A DNA stretch of 64,000 bases from Apostichopus japonicus (Eukaryota; Echinodermata; Holothuroidea; Aspidochirotida; Stichopodidae). Below, piece by piece: positions 26,562-37,155 of this stretch. The position numbers and the translations under genes were made by a program. Position 1 is the first letter of the stretch; each line of letters begins with the position of its first letter. The stretch lies in assembly GCF_037975245.1 (NCBI RefSeq), contig NC_092561.1:19837508-19901507 (forward strand), in the 5' to 3' direction. Below the pieces are notes generated by a model, which searched no databases, was not told where the DNA came from, and worked only from the letters and a program-made list of their open reading frames with translations.

Positions 26562-26881
26562 TCATGTTTCTTTAAATTGCCAGATTGAGAAAACTCTGAT
26601 TACAACAGCTACATTGATATGGTTGCTCTTCTGTACAGTATATGTTCTTTTATGAGTCTTCAAATTTTTAGAATCAGCAAACTTTTTGTTATGACAGCTA
26701 CATTGATAAGTTTTTTCTCCAGTAAGTGTTCTTTCATGTGTCTTCAAGTATGAAGATCTGAGGAATGCTTTGTTACAATAGTTACAATGATAAAGTGCCA
26801 ATGATAAAGACCATGCAAATGATTCTTTACATTAGCTACAATTGTCAGGTTTCTCTCTTGTATGTGTTCTTTCATGTATCT
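26562..26881 (-). pseudogene. Fossil zinc fingers downstream of ZNF-A
   Basis: The translation continues in finger style: YHCNYCNKAF, LKTHERT, GEKTYQC, then a degraded linker. It lies behind the stop of ZNF-A and out of frame with it, because of the deletion in that gene's last finger. Equivalent relics follow ZNF-B and ZNF-C. Confidence 0.7.
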
Positions 26882-29800
26882 TCAAATGTCCAGATCCAGC
26901 AAACATTTTGTTACATAGCTATATGGCTTCTCCCCTGTATGTGTTCTTTCATGGTACTTCAAATTTCTAGCCCTAGCAAACATTTTCTTGCAATAGCTAC
27001 AATGGTAAGGTTTGTCTCCTGTATGTGTTCTTTCGTGGATCTTCAAATGACAAGGTAGAGCAAACACTTTTTGGCAATAGCTACACTGATAAGGTTTCTC
27101 TGCAGTGTGTGTCCTTTCATGTGTCTTCAAACTGCCAGAATGAGAAAACTTTTGGTTACAATAGCTACAATGATATGGCTTCTCTCCTGTATGTGTTCTT
27201 TCATGTATCTTCAACTGTCCAGATTGAGCAAACATTTTGTTGCAATAGCTACATTGATATGGCTTCTCCCCTGTATGTGTTCTTTCATGGTACTTCAAAT
27301 TGCTAGCCCTAGCAAACATTTTCTTGCAATAGCTACAATGGTAAGGTTTCTCCCCTGTATGTGTTCTTTCGTGGTCCTTCAAATTGCAAGCCCAAGCAAA
27401 CACTTTTTGGCAATAGCTACAATGATAAGGTTTCTCTTCAGTGTGTGTCCTTTTGTGTTTGTTCAATTTGCATGAGTCAACAAACACTTGGTTGCAATAA
27501 GTACATTGATATGGCTTCTCTCCTGTATGTGTTCTTTCATGTTTCTTCAAACCTCCAGAACAAGCAAACATTTTTTTGCAAAAGCTGCAACAGTAAGGTT
27601 TCTCTCCTGTATGTGTTCTTTCATGTGTCTTCAAACTGCCAGAATGAGAAAACTTTTGGTTACAATAGCTACAATGATATGGCTTCTCTCCTGTATGTGT
27701 TCTTTCATGTACCTTCAAATGTCCAGATCGAGCAAACATTTTGTTGCAATAGCTACATTGATATGGCTTCTCCCCTGTATGTGTTCTTTCGTGGTCCTTT
27801 AAATTGCAAGCCCTGGCAAACATTTTCCTGCAATAGCTACAATGGTAAGGTTTCTCTCCTGTATGTGTTCTTTCGTGTGTCTTCAAATGAGAAGGTCGAG
27901 CAAACATTTTTTGGCAATAGCTACATTGATTCTCTCCAGTGTGTGTCCTTTTGTGTTTGCTCAATTTGCCAGAGTCAACAAACACTTGGTTGCAATAAGT
28001 ACATTGATATGGCTTCTCTCCTGTATGTGTTCTTTCATGTTTCTTCAAACCTCCAGAACAAGCAAACATTTTTTTGCAAAAGCTGCAACAGTAAGGTTTC
28101 TCTCCTGTATGTGTTCTTTCATGTATCGTCAAATGATAAGATTCAGCAAACATTTTGTTGCAATATTTACAATGATATGGTTTCTCTCCTGTGTGTGTCC
28201 TTTCATGTTTCTTCAATGTGCAAGATTGAGCAAATGCTTTGTCACAATAATTACAATGATATGGTTTCTCTCCTGTATGCGTCCTTTCATGAGTCTTCCA
28301 ATCGCTGGAACAATCAAACCTTTTGTTGCAATAGCTGCATTGGATAGGTTTCTCTGGCTTATGATAATGAACACCTCCATGTCCTGAACTCTCAGATAAT
28401 GTTTCTCCATTGTTAAATTCATTCTTCACTTTGATTGATAAATGAAATGTGTAGCTCTCCCCTTCTTCTTCACAGTCACTCTCCTCTTTTTTAACATCCA
28501 GTTGATGAGCTTGCTGAATTGAATGGTCAATATTAGCAAAATTCATCCCTCCAGATTCTGCAAGTATAAACGGTGAGACAGTATTAAAGAAAGATGTATG
28601 CCAGCTGATTGATTCCTGAAGTCTAGAGTCAAAAGAGCAAAATGGATTGTCTGATAGACCGAACAAGAATTGATGATGGCCAATATGAACAGAGTAGAGA
28701 GAGCGTGGAAAGATGAAGAGAGCAATATGCAGATAGTGGATGGATGAGAAGCACAAAGTAATCAGAATTAATTAAATGAGTACATAGAGGAGATGGATGA
28801 ATTTTCTTTTTGACCAATCTTGCTTAAAAATATTCAAGAGGTTGATCTCTCTTGAGCTTCAAAGAAAGATATTCGATTTCTGTACTCAATTACGTTGATC
28901 AGCATACCGGCTAAGTTCTTCACCCAGGTTTTGCTTTAAGCTTCGACCATACAGTACATTTTGAACTCAGATAAATTTTGAACTGCACCCAAAGCAGTTG
29001 GATTCTGCTGCTACTCCCTGAGATGGATCCACATACACCAATTATACACTTCATCTAATCTTCACTTATAGAATTACATACACGTTTTTGAGAGACAGTA
29101 CGACACGAGACAGTACAAATACTCATGAATACAACATATATACTGTATGTAGTTACCACATACTGTGAGTGACCAGACGTAAGCTAGACTCAAAAACTGT
29201 TACCTGTGTTTTTTGTTCTCTACAGTATTAAACACCAGCAATAGTCACTGTGTCTCACCGTGAGAGCATTGTGGTCAAGTGGTTAAGGCAGTGGACTCAG
29301 GATTGCATGTTCGAGTCCTGGCCAGATCATTGCGTTGTTGTCCTTGGGCAAGGCACTTTATCTCCATTGCCTCTCTTCAGTGTCACCCAGGTGTATAAAA
29401 ATGGGGACTTGTGAGGTAATTTGTCAATATAGTTGTGTGCGCTGGTTTGTGTCAGCACCTTATCGAAAGTCCCCCGGGGGACATGTGGATGTGGTGCGCT
29501 GAGGTGCCCCAGGAGAGACTGATTGAATTGTGCACACTTTGGTGTGGGTGTGACAAGTTACCAATGACCAGGGGTTAAGTTGTTAAGTCATGTGAGGAGG
29601 CATTAGCCTCATACAAGACTGTAAACCTGCTACTTTTAACTTTTACCAACTATTAGCAAGAACTGTTGCTAGCATTTTAGGGCGGCAGTGTAGCGCTAGG
29701 GTGTTTAAAAAAGTGGGCAATTGCCTGTCAATTTATTTTTGGAGAGCTTTTCAAAATCTGGGGGCGGGGGGCTCAGAATAAAAAAAAATTTGGGTGGGGA

Positions 29801-30944
29801 GTGGAGGCTGCTAGTAGTCAGATGTATATATGCCAGTACCTAGATTCACTGCACATGTAGTACACATAATGCACTTACACATGGTCAACTATTGTGACCA
29901 ATACACACTGTACAGCACCGCACCCAACTGGACAGATTTAACCAATTACATTACTCCTTACAAAACTCAACAACCCTCAGCAATATGCAGCTTGTTATTG
30001 GCAAGTGTATTAACTACAGTAGTATTGGTGCATGTTGCAGGATGCACCTGAAAATTTTGCAGGAAACTACCCCAAGAAACATATTTAGCAGGACACTCTT
30101 GATAAATTGTGGAAATACCCCAATCCAGTGTCCTATTGTAATGCAAACACTGTCTTGCAGAAAGTTTCTACGCAAATTATACAACATATAGGAAAGTTCA
30201 TCATAGTATTCTTCGAACAACATATGAAAGAAAGTTCATTTCACTGTTATTACTATTATCAGAGCAGTACAGTATATTCTGACCAATCTACGCTTGTATT
30301 GTATTTCGCACCTGTTTAACAGTAGCCTAAAGTACAGTACAATAACGTATACATGGTAATGCGCAGCCCATGTGGTTTAGCCAACTTGTTGTAGTATCGT
30401 AACGTCTCATAAAGTTCTAGTTATACCAGTTCTACTGTGATGGATTGCACACACTATACTACTGTAGTTGTCATTGAATTACATTCTTTGCAGACTTTAA
30501 ACATTATTACACTACTTCCGTGGTCGACTCCAAGTGATAGCCAGTGGAACCGATCGTCTAGTCAGTTTGCAAATGGCTGTATTATCACAGCTACCATAGC
30601 AACAGGCTCTTTGCGAGGTCTTTATATATTTCTATAGTTCTTTCTTTGGACCACTATATTTCCCTACCAATTATAAATTCATCTGTGCCCTTGTGTGCAC
30701 ATGTAGCAAGGGACATCAGAGAAGCGAGGGTGAGTTCATTCTTCAACTCTAATGCGGCTCCACTGCAGAAGATACTTACTAGCAATCCGTGCCAACAAAA
30801 TGGCTGCATAAACCGAGTACTATCAGAACAGGTATTATCATATTACCCTACTAAGTACTAGTACTAGCCTACAGGTAGGTGCATGGGCCTATTTTTCGTG
30901 GAACCGTTACCAGTGAAATCGATCGAAGGATATTCTGGTTCCAT
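26882..30944 (-). CDS. ZNF-A: C2H2 zinc-finger protein, 17 fingers, two exons, about 569 aa
   Basis: The finger exon runs 28557-26882 behind an acceptor TTGCAG. The proposed first exon is 30944-30911, ending at the ACTG|GTAACG donor shared by all four ZNF genes. The phase-1 join yields a Glu codon. The start used is ATG-GAA, because the ATG that opens the first exon in B and C reads ATA here. The N-terminal region is acidic (KKEESDCEEEGES) and carries no KRAB or SCAN. Seventeen C-x2-C...H-x3-H fingers with HTGEKPY linkers follow; the linker before finger 6 is shortened (GENQC). The last finger is cut by a 7-base deletion relative to the sister genes, giving an aberrant ending (YVTKCLLDLDI). 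It is probably a sequence-specific nuclear DNA-binding factor whose target is unknown. Confidence 0.85.
29265..29640 (+). mobile_element. tRNA-derived SINE
   Basis: The head contains A-box-like TGGTCAAGTGG and B-box-like GTTCGAGTCC, the spacing and form of a Pol III internal promoter. The conserved body phrase TTGGGCAAGGCACTTTATC follows, common in SINEs of aquatic invertebrates. It lies in the ZNF-A intron and is absent from the matching introns of B and C. The head is not a functional tRNA, since no full cloverleaf can be drawn. Confidence 0.75.
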
Positions 30945-33015
30945 CTGGACTCCAAATATTTTTCTTTTCCTCTGGTCAGTGCTCTGTCTTGAGTCGGACG
31001 AATCCTGCACCTATTTAACGTAGTAGAACAGACTTATACCTTGTCACTAGGAAATCGCTTTGGCGTTTTTTTGGTTTCCCGAAACTGAGAAATATATGTG
31101 TTCACATATTACCAACGTTATGAAATTGTGAGGCCGATGATTGCGTATGGGCGGCCATTCCTGCCAAAACAACTAAAATGCAAGAACGCATTGTGGTTTC
31201 GATGAGGATAGCGAGGCTGTAAATATCAACTGATGTATTAGGTTTGTTCTTTTACTACGAAATATTAAAATAATGACACCCTCTATACGTCTTTAATAAT
31301 GTAATTTCATCAAATGAGGCTGCCAGGGTCGCCGATTTTGCTTCCCTCGTGGTTAGTGTCTTCATATTTCTCGGCATAGTAAGCATGGTAACAATACCAA
31401 TTTCGCGAATTAACAAATGTGCTGGACAGGGTCGGAAATGAGCGAGGGCGACGGGCGATTCGCCCTCGCAAGTGCTAAAAAAGTCCTCCTAAAGCACAAT
31501 TACGAAAGCGAAAAAGAAAAGAGAATTATGATAAAATCGCCCTCGTAATATCAAGTGTCTGTGAAAAATTCATTGTGACATGCGTTTGCTTTAGCAGCGC
31601 GAATCGCGCAAACAGTTCTCACAATCCCGCATAAAATTTAATGCCATGCGGGAGGGTCGCTTGAACTGAGTTTCGTTTGTAAGAATGGGATGGTTCGGTG
31701 GTGCCGTTTGGCCGTTTCGTTATGTATCCCGCATGGCGGGTCACGTAAAAAGCACAATCACCGGGAACTTCTCCCAAAGTCACTGGCAAATTATGGCCTC
31801 CACGAAGCAATTTCAGTACCAGCGACAATAACCTAAAATCCCCACAAATCTCCGACCACATGGTAGCCTTACTTCACACTAAGTCAACATGGAAATCTTA
31901 CCTAGCCATCTGTTTATTCGCTGTAGTTGTGTCGCAAATAAAAGAACAAAAAATAAAAAGAATATCCATGGCAACTGCAATCTTCGACCACATGTTAGCC
32001 TAACAACCACACTAAGTCAATGGGAAATGTAGCCTAACCATCGGTTTGCAAAAAAAAAAAAAAAAAAAAATGCTTAGCTTAGTTTACAACTTTCAATTTG
32101 CTGGAAATAGGCATTTGTTTGGAATGTATGTGCTATGTCTTAAAGAGGGAATGTTGTATTTTATACTGGAGTAGTTTCTAGTTGTTATTATTTACATCAA
32201 TCTGGTAACATTCTAGAGTAATTTTAAACAAGTGACGTTGGTACAATTTGCTTTTCAGTTTGATTGGCCTGAGCATACATTTTCTAATTGACCTTGAATG
32301 GAGTTACATAGGTAACGAATAGGTATGTTTAACTTTAAGTTCGTAACATTTCTATTTGTTCATAAACGGTATAATACTGAAAATAAGTACAAAATAATGT
32401 CGGAATGTAGGTTATATGTAATTAAAATTTACACTTTGGTAAAGTTTGAAGATGGATGGTTTGTCTGAGATGCTTTTTGAGATCGATATTTTGAGTAACT
32501 ATTCTTAGCCCATCTCAAGCATTTAACAGGTGACATACACGTCGAGGTGGTTAGGCCATTCGCTTAGCAGAGTGCTGACTAGGTAGGATGTCATATTTTC
32601 GTATTTTGGAAATTTGTCCAAAAAAAAAAAAACCTTCCGAGAAACTCCGAGAAACCTTCCGAGGTAATTTGGTACAAACAAAAGGATACCTAAGAGCCTT
32701 GTATTACAACGAAAGCAAGACAAAACAGGAAAATCACAACAATAATTGTTTCTATTACAACCTTTATTGCCGATTTCGTATAAACGGGATATGTTCTCTT
32801 TTTCAAATAATTTTTCACAGTCGAAGGAAATTTATTTTCTGTAAAATCACTGTGACCGTCCAAATAAACATGTTCATTACACAAATGTTACCTATATGTA
32901 CTCCTACCGTCCACTTTTGTTACACAATTCCTGTGCAGTAAGGTGGAAAGGTCAATGTTTAAATTTGGCAAACACACATTGAGACTTTAACTAGTGTTCT
33001 CTCAAGTTCCAGACC
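30945..33015. other. Upstream flank of ZNF-A and start of unit B 3' flank
   Basis: 30945-31210 matches the sequence above the first exons of ZNF-B (44.86-45.1 kb) and ZNF-C (53.03-53.28 kb) and probably holds the promoter and 5' UTR. From about 32812 to 33015 the sequence matches 48310-48523 of unit C, marking the start of unit B. Between them (31.3-32.8 kb) no gene is supported. An A tract lies at 32048-32070. Confidence 0.5.
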
Positions 33016-35028
33016 CATAGGCGTACGGCACAATTTCAGTTTGGGGGGGGGGGCAGAACTTTTTGTGCCCGAAAGTTCCCGTGACACTATCTAAGCGGAG
33101 CGCCACCATCAGTTGGCGCGTAGCGTACAAGAAATTTTTTGGCACACGATTGCCTCTAAGATTGCCGGAAACGGCACTTCTGAGGCCTTGCAAGTTGCAT
33201 CTAAACATTCTTTATTTTATAATTTAACGTTTTAGAAATTTACACTTCCCCAAAAATTTGGTAAATTAGAAGAAGAAAAAATGGTAAAATCACTTTGAAG
33301 GGGAAAAATGGGACAGTATATTTTTTAAGCTCCTTTTTAGTTACCTTATTTATCATTTTAACACAGTACTCAGCTACCTCCAGAAAAACATATCAGGCGC
33401 GTATCCAGGATTTTCTAATCCGGGGGGCGCGAATTACTATCTAAGCTGAGCGCCACCATCGGCTGGCGCGGAGCGTACAAGAAAATTTCTGGTTTTGATA
33501 CCCCCCAGATCACCGGAAATGGCACTTCTCGGGCTTGAAAATGAGCAACCAGATGTACACTTTTGCCTGAGAACCAAGTATTTCCCCAAAGTTTTTTCCA
33601 TCCATAACCTTTTTGAAGATTGTCACCAGTCACACATCATGTTCGACCTGATTGCATGTCCTATGGATGATTGCTTTTGTAGGTTATTCTACGTCACGGC
33701 CCACAATATCCGAAAGCCCCACTTTTGAAGGTTTTAAGCCCATTACTTGTTGAGAATTTGAAAATTCACTTTTCTCGTGAATAAAATCACTTCAAACATA
33801 CCCATAATGTTGCACAAAATTCAATCTATAGACAAACAATATAGAAAAACCTCCTTGAACCCCTAACAGACAGGTCAAAATTGAACGAGTAGAGGAAAGT
33901 ATGATGAAGAATGTTGGTGAGGAAATTTTGGAAAATTCCGACACAGTTAATTTATTGGTGTAGAAATATTGCAACCTCTTATAATGGCTTTTACAAAACT
34001 TGGTTGAAGGAACAGAAAAATAGCAGGTATTTCCGATATCAGGTATATCGAAAGCGAACACTTCACTCATAGACGTAGGTCCCGTAGGAGGCGGGGGCTG
34101 CAGCCCTCCCCCCAATTTTTTTCGGGCACCTACTGAAAGAAAAATAAATAGCAATGAATAGCTTAAAATGATCTCCTTGGTAATTTAAATAAAGTTCTAA
34201 GCTTGGCCGACATTACTACTGTAAAAGAGAGTTTTGACATAAATGGATCTGTACGCTTTTTCTCCATCTACATAAGACATTTGGTTGTTTACATTAGCAT
34301 CCGGCGGTATACTGTGCAACTTTGACGGACCATAAGGTACACGATGCCATACAATGTAATGACCGATCTTGCCTATATGATATTGGCATCGACATGTTGA
34401 ATGCGCGCATCGCGCGCGAAAAATTTTGGCTTTTTTTTTCGGGCAAGTCATTACAGCCCCCAAATCCAATCTGGCTCCTACGCCTTTGACTACACACATT
34501 GACAGTTTTTGAGGCTGTTCATCGTGGAACATGCATTTCAATGCTCATTGATATGATGTTACATCTGCTCTTTGCTTTACAAATCCGAACAGGCGTGTAG
34601 CGAGTAATTGCCAAGGGAGGGCGAAGCCTGTAGGCAAACTATATGAGTTGGCGCGAAGCGTACAAGAAAAATTTTGGCCGAAAATGCCTCCCAGATCGCT
34701 GGAAATGACACTTCCCAGGCCTTGTAAGTTGCATCTAAGCATTGTCTATTTTGAAATTACTAGCGATGTCATAAAGAACATTTGCTCGGGGGTGGGGGGG
34801 GTGGGGGGGGCGGTCGCCCCTTCCCGAAATGCGTTATGTTCCCCGACGACTCGGTCGAGTTCAAGTACATTAGTGAGAGAGTAAAAACGGAAACGTCAAA
34901 AATGGAGTTGTCGGGGTAAGGGGCAGGGTGAGGCGCACACCCCATCCGTAATCCTTGATCTGTCACTGGCTACCCTGTGTATATAATAGGGATCTTTCTC
35001 TTCCCGAGGTCTTGGCTATCTTCTACTC

Positions 35029-35149
35029 CCTCCTTTTCTCCTTTTCCTCTCTTTTTTCTTTTTCTTTTCCCTTCCTTCCTCTCCTCCTTTTCTTTTTTCC
35101 CCTCCTTTTCCCTTTTTTCTTCTCTTTTTTTTCTCTCCTCTTTTCCTTA
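35029..35149. repeat. Polypyrimidine tract
   Basis: About 120 bases of almost only C and T on the plus strand. It explains the Phe/Ser/Leu and Lys/Arg/Glu-rich open frames on the two strands. Confidence 0.9.
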
Positions 35150-35378
35150 CCAGGGGGGCGCGCGCCCCCAACGCCCCCCTGGATACGCACCTGCATACAT
35201 TGTTCAACGACACGTTGGCGGGATAATGTCGCTACGTCGGGTGAGACTGCAATTTGTCTCACAAAAAAGTATAAAATGTAACAAAGAATACGATAAACCT
35301 GTACTTCTAGGCACTCCCCCCACCATCCATGAAAAAGAAAATGTTTCTTATATACACTCATGTTGAGGATGTCCAGGT

Positions 35379-35973
35379 CAAGGGCGGCGGAAGCACTTTT
35401 AATCTGGGGGGGGGGGCACCGACATTAAAGGGCACTTTGCAGAAATTCGATTGGACTGATGCATGCCTTATATTTAGTACCCTTTATAACTCTTATTGTA
35501 TTATCTTATTTGTGTAAACACATCACTCCATCAACGCCCCCCCCCCCCCCCAAAGGAAAATATGCATACTAGAACTGCAATATCGAATGCGCAAATTGGG
35601 AAACAAGGAACAAGTTTTCCTTTGAGACAAAATGTGGTGAAATCATGCTAGTTGCTAATGTAGGAATCATAATTTCTTCCCATTCGAAATAGCTTTGAGT
35701 TTGCCCTACAGAAATTCATTAAAAGTCACGGGCTTAGTCAGGATTTGCAAAGTTGTATGCACGACTATCTGAGCGGAGCGCCACCATCGGTTGGCGCGTA
35801 GCGTACTAGAAAATTTTTGGTTTTACCAACCCCTCAGATGGCCGGAAACGGCCCTTCCCGAGTGTTCATTCTGGTTCCCTGGCCTCTTGCTAACTTGAGG
35901 CACCTCAATTTTTATGTAGAAAAAAGGCACAGTTTTAACCTGCCCCCTGTGCCCCCCGGTTCCGCCGCCCTTG
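35379..35973. mobile_element. hAT-like MITE, 595 bp (family 2, copy 3)
   Basis: CAAGGGCGGCGG and CCGCCGCCCTTG termini, with GTCCAGGT on both sides (35371-35378, 35974-35981). It is nested in the composite element and has the same orientation as the copy at 25220. The hairpin core lies at about 35763-35805. Confidence 0.9.
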
Positions 35974-36177
35974 GTCCAGGTATACAATTGACTAGTTAGA
36001 AAAAATTGATCGTGCAAAAAGCGTGGTAGCCCAGATGAACTGTGCTTACGGTGGTGTTACACGTAAATATTCGGGCATCATGATGGTAAATAAAGAAAAT
36101 CATGGAATTCTCGGGCAAATATTTGAAAAAGATTCGGGCAAGCTAAGTACTGCATATTTATGTATATATATATATAT

Positions 36178-36330
36178 ATTTCCAGAGGACAAGAAATTCG
36201 GGCAAAAGTCCTGACAAATTCGGGCAGCCAAAGAGGAGAAAAAAAAAATATATATATATATATTTTTTCCTCCTCTTTGGCTGCCCGAATTTTTCAAGCC
36301 TTTTGCCCGAATTTCTTGTCCTCTGGAAAT
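36178..36330. repeat. Near-perfect palindrome, arms about 70 bp
   Basis: ATTTCCAGAGGACAAGAAAT at 36178 is matched by its complement ending at 36330. The arms differ at only a few positions and meet in an A/TA-rich centre near 36254. The arms contain ATTCGGGCA, which also recurs at about 36068, 36110 and 36131 outside the palindrome. It lies near the right end of the composite element. Confidence 0.9.
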
Positions 36331-36450
36331 TTGGGGGGGGGCAGTCTGCCCCCCTGCCCCCCGCCTTGTACGCCTATGTCCAGACCTAGCAGACTGTATG
36401 TGTTATTGTGTTCTTTCATGTTTCTTCACTCCATAACCGTCAGAATAAAT

Positions 36451-36818
36451 CAAGGGCGTAGGAACCGGGGGGGGGGCTGGGGGGCGCCAGCCCCCCAGTG
36501 AAAAATGTGGAGGGGCGGAAGTATCATTCCGCCCCCCCGCTTCGCAAGTCAGAAAACCCCTTTTTCATTTCCAAATGAGAAAAAAAATCTCATTTGGAGC
36601 ACCAAATTGCATCTAAGGCCTGGTGAAAATACAAAATTAAGTTTACAAAATGGAGTGGGTGTTGAAGTGTGCTATATTGCACCAAATTGCATCTGAGGCT
36701 ACCTGGAAATGCAAAAAATTCCAAAGGGGAGGGGGACACCCCCTCCCCTTAGACCCCTCCCCCAGGCCGACCATCAGTCTTCAGCCCCCCCACTCAAAAG
36801 TACCTTCCTACGCCACTG
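36451..36818. mobile_element. hAT-like MITE, 368 bp (family 1, copy 2)
   Basis: CAAGGGCGTAGG and CCTACGCCACTG termini, flanked by GAATAAAT (36443-36450 and 36819-36826). The matching place in unit C (49519-49526) has a single GAATAAAT. It is nearly identical to the copy at 10585-10950, 26 kb away. Confidence 0.93.
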
Positions 36819-36885
36819 GAATAAATCAACATTTTGTACCAATAACTACAATAATAAGTTATCTTTCTCTCCTTTGTGTCTTCTT

Positions 36886-37153
36886 TCATGTTTCTTTAAA
36901 TTGCCAGATTGAGAAAACTCTGGTTACAACAGCTACATTGATATGGTTGCTCTTCTGTACAGTATATGTTCTTTTATGAGTCTTCAAATTTTTAGAATCA
37001 GCAAACTTTTTGTTATGACAGCTACATTGATAAGGTTTTTCTCCAGTAAGTGTTCTTTCATGTGTCTTCAAGTATGAAGATCTGAGGAATGCTTTGTTAT
37101 AATAGTTACAATGATAAAGTGCCAATGATAAAGACCATGCAAATGGTTCTTTA
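36886..37153 (-). pseudogene. Fossil zinc fingers downstream of ZNF-B
   Basis: Reading on in the same frame past the ZNF-B stop gives CKEPFAW, then YHCNYYNKAF (a zinc cysteine replaced by Tyr), THERT, GEKPYQCSCHNKKF and a decayed end. The stop (TGA) itself sits inside a C-x-x-C pair. Confidence 0.75.
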
Positions 37154-37155
37154 CA

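Larger units (their letters stand above)
33016..36378. mobile_element. Composite hAT-like element, 3363 bp, with nested insertions
   Basis: It starts CATAGGCGTACGG and ends CTTGTACGCCTATG, flanked by TCCAGACC (33008-33015 and 36379-36386). The same sequence in ZNF unit C is uninterrupted, with a single TCCAGACC at 48516-48523, so this is a documented insertion. Inside are a second terminal pair CAGGCGCGTATCC (33394) / GGATACGCACCTG (35193) without clear duplication, fragments with the hairpin core, a pyrimidine tract (35029-35149), the family 2 MITE at 35379-35973 and a near-perfect palindrome at 36178-36330. No transposase frame was seen. Confidence 0.85.

Noticed and set aside
27361-28347. 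Long plus-strand frames opposite ZNF-A (also opposite B, C and D)
   Set aside because: They are antisense readings of the repeated TGEKPY finger DNA, which lacks stops in that frame. Composition (Cys/Phe/Met repeats) has no independent support.
29268-29345. Possible tRNA gene
   Set aside because: A- and B-box-like motifs are present, but an acceptor stem and anticodon arm cannot be paired and a SINE body follows.
33394-35193. Separate inner element with ends CAGGCGCGTATCC and GGATACGCACCTG
   Set aside because: The ends match as an inverted pair, but the flanking octamers (AAACATAT and CATACATT) do not agree, so it is mentioned only within the composite element.
35023-35366. Basic Lys/Arg/Glu-rich and Phe/Ser-rich frames
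   Set aside because: Both come from the polypyrimidine tract at 35029-35149.
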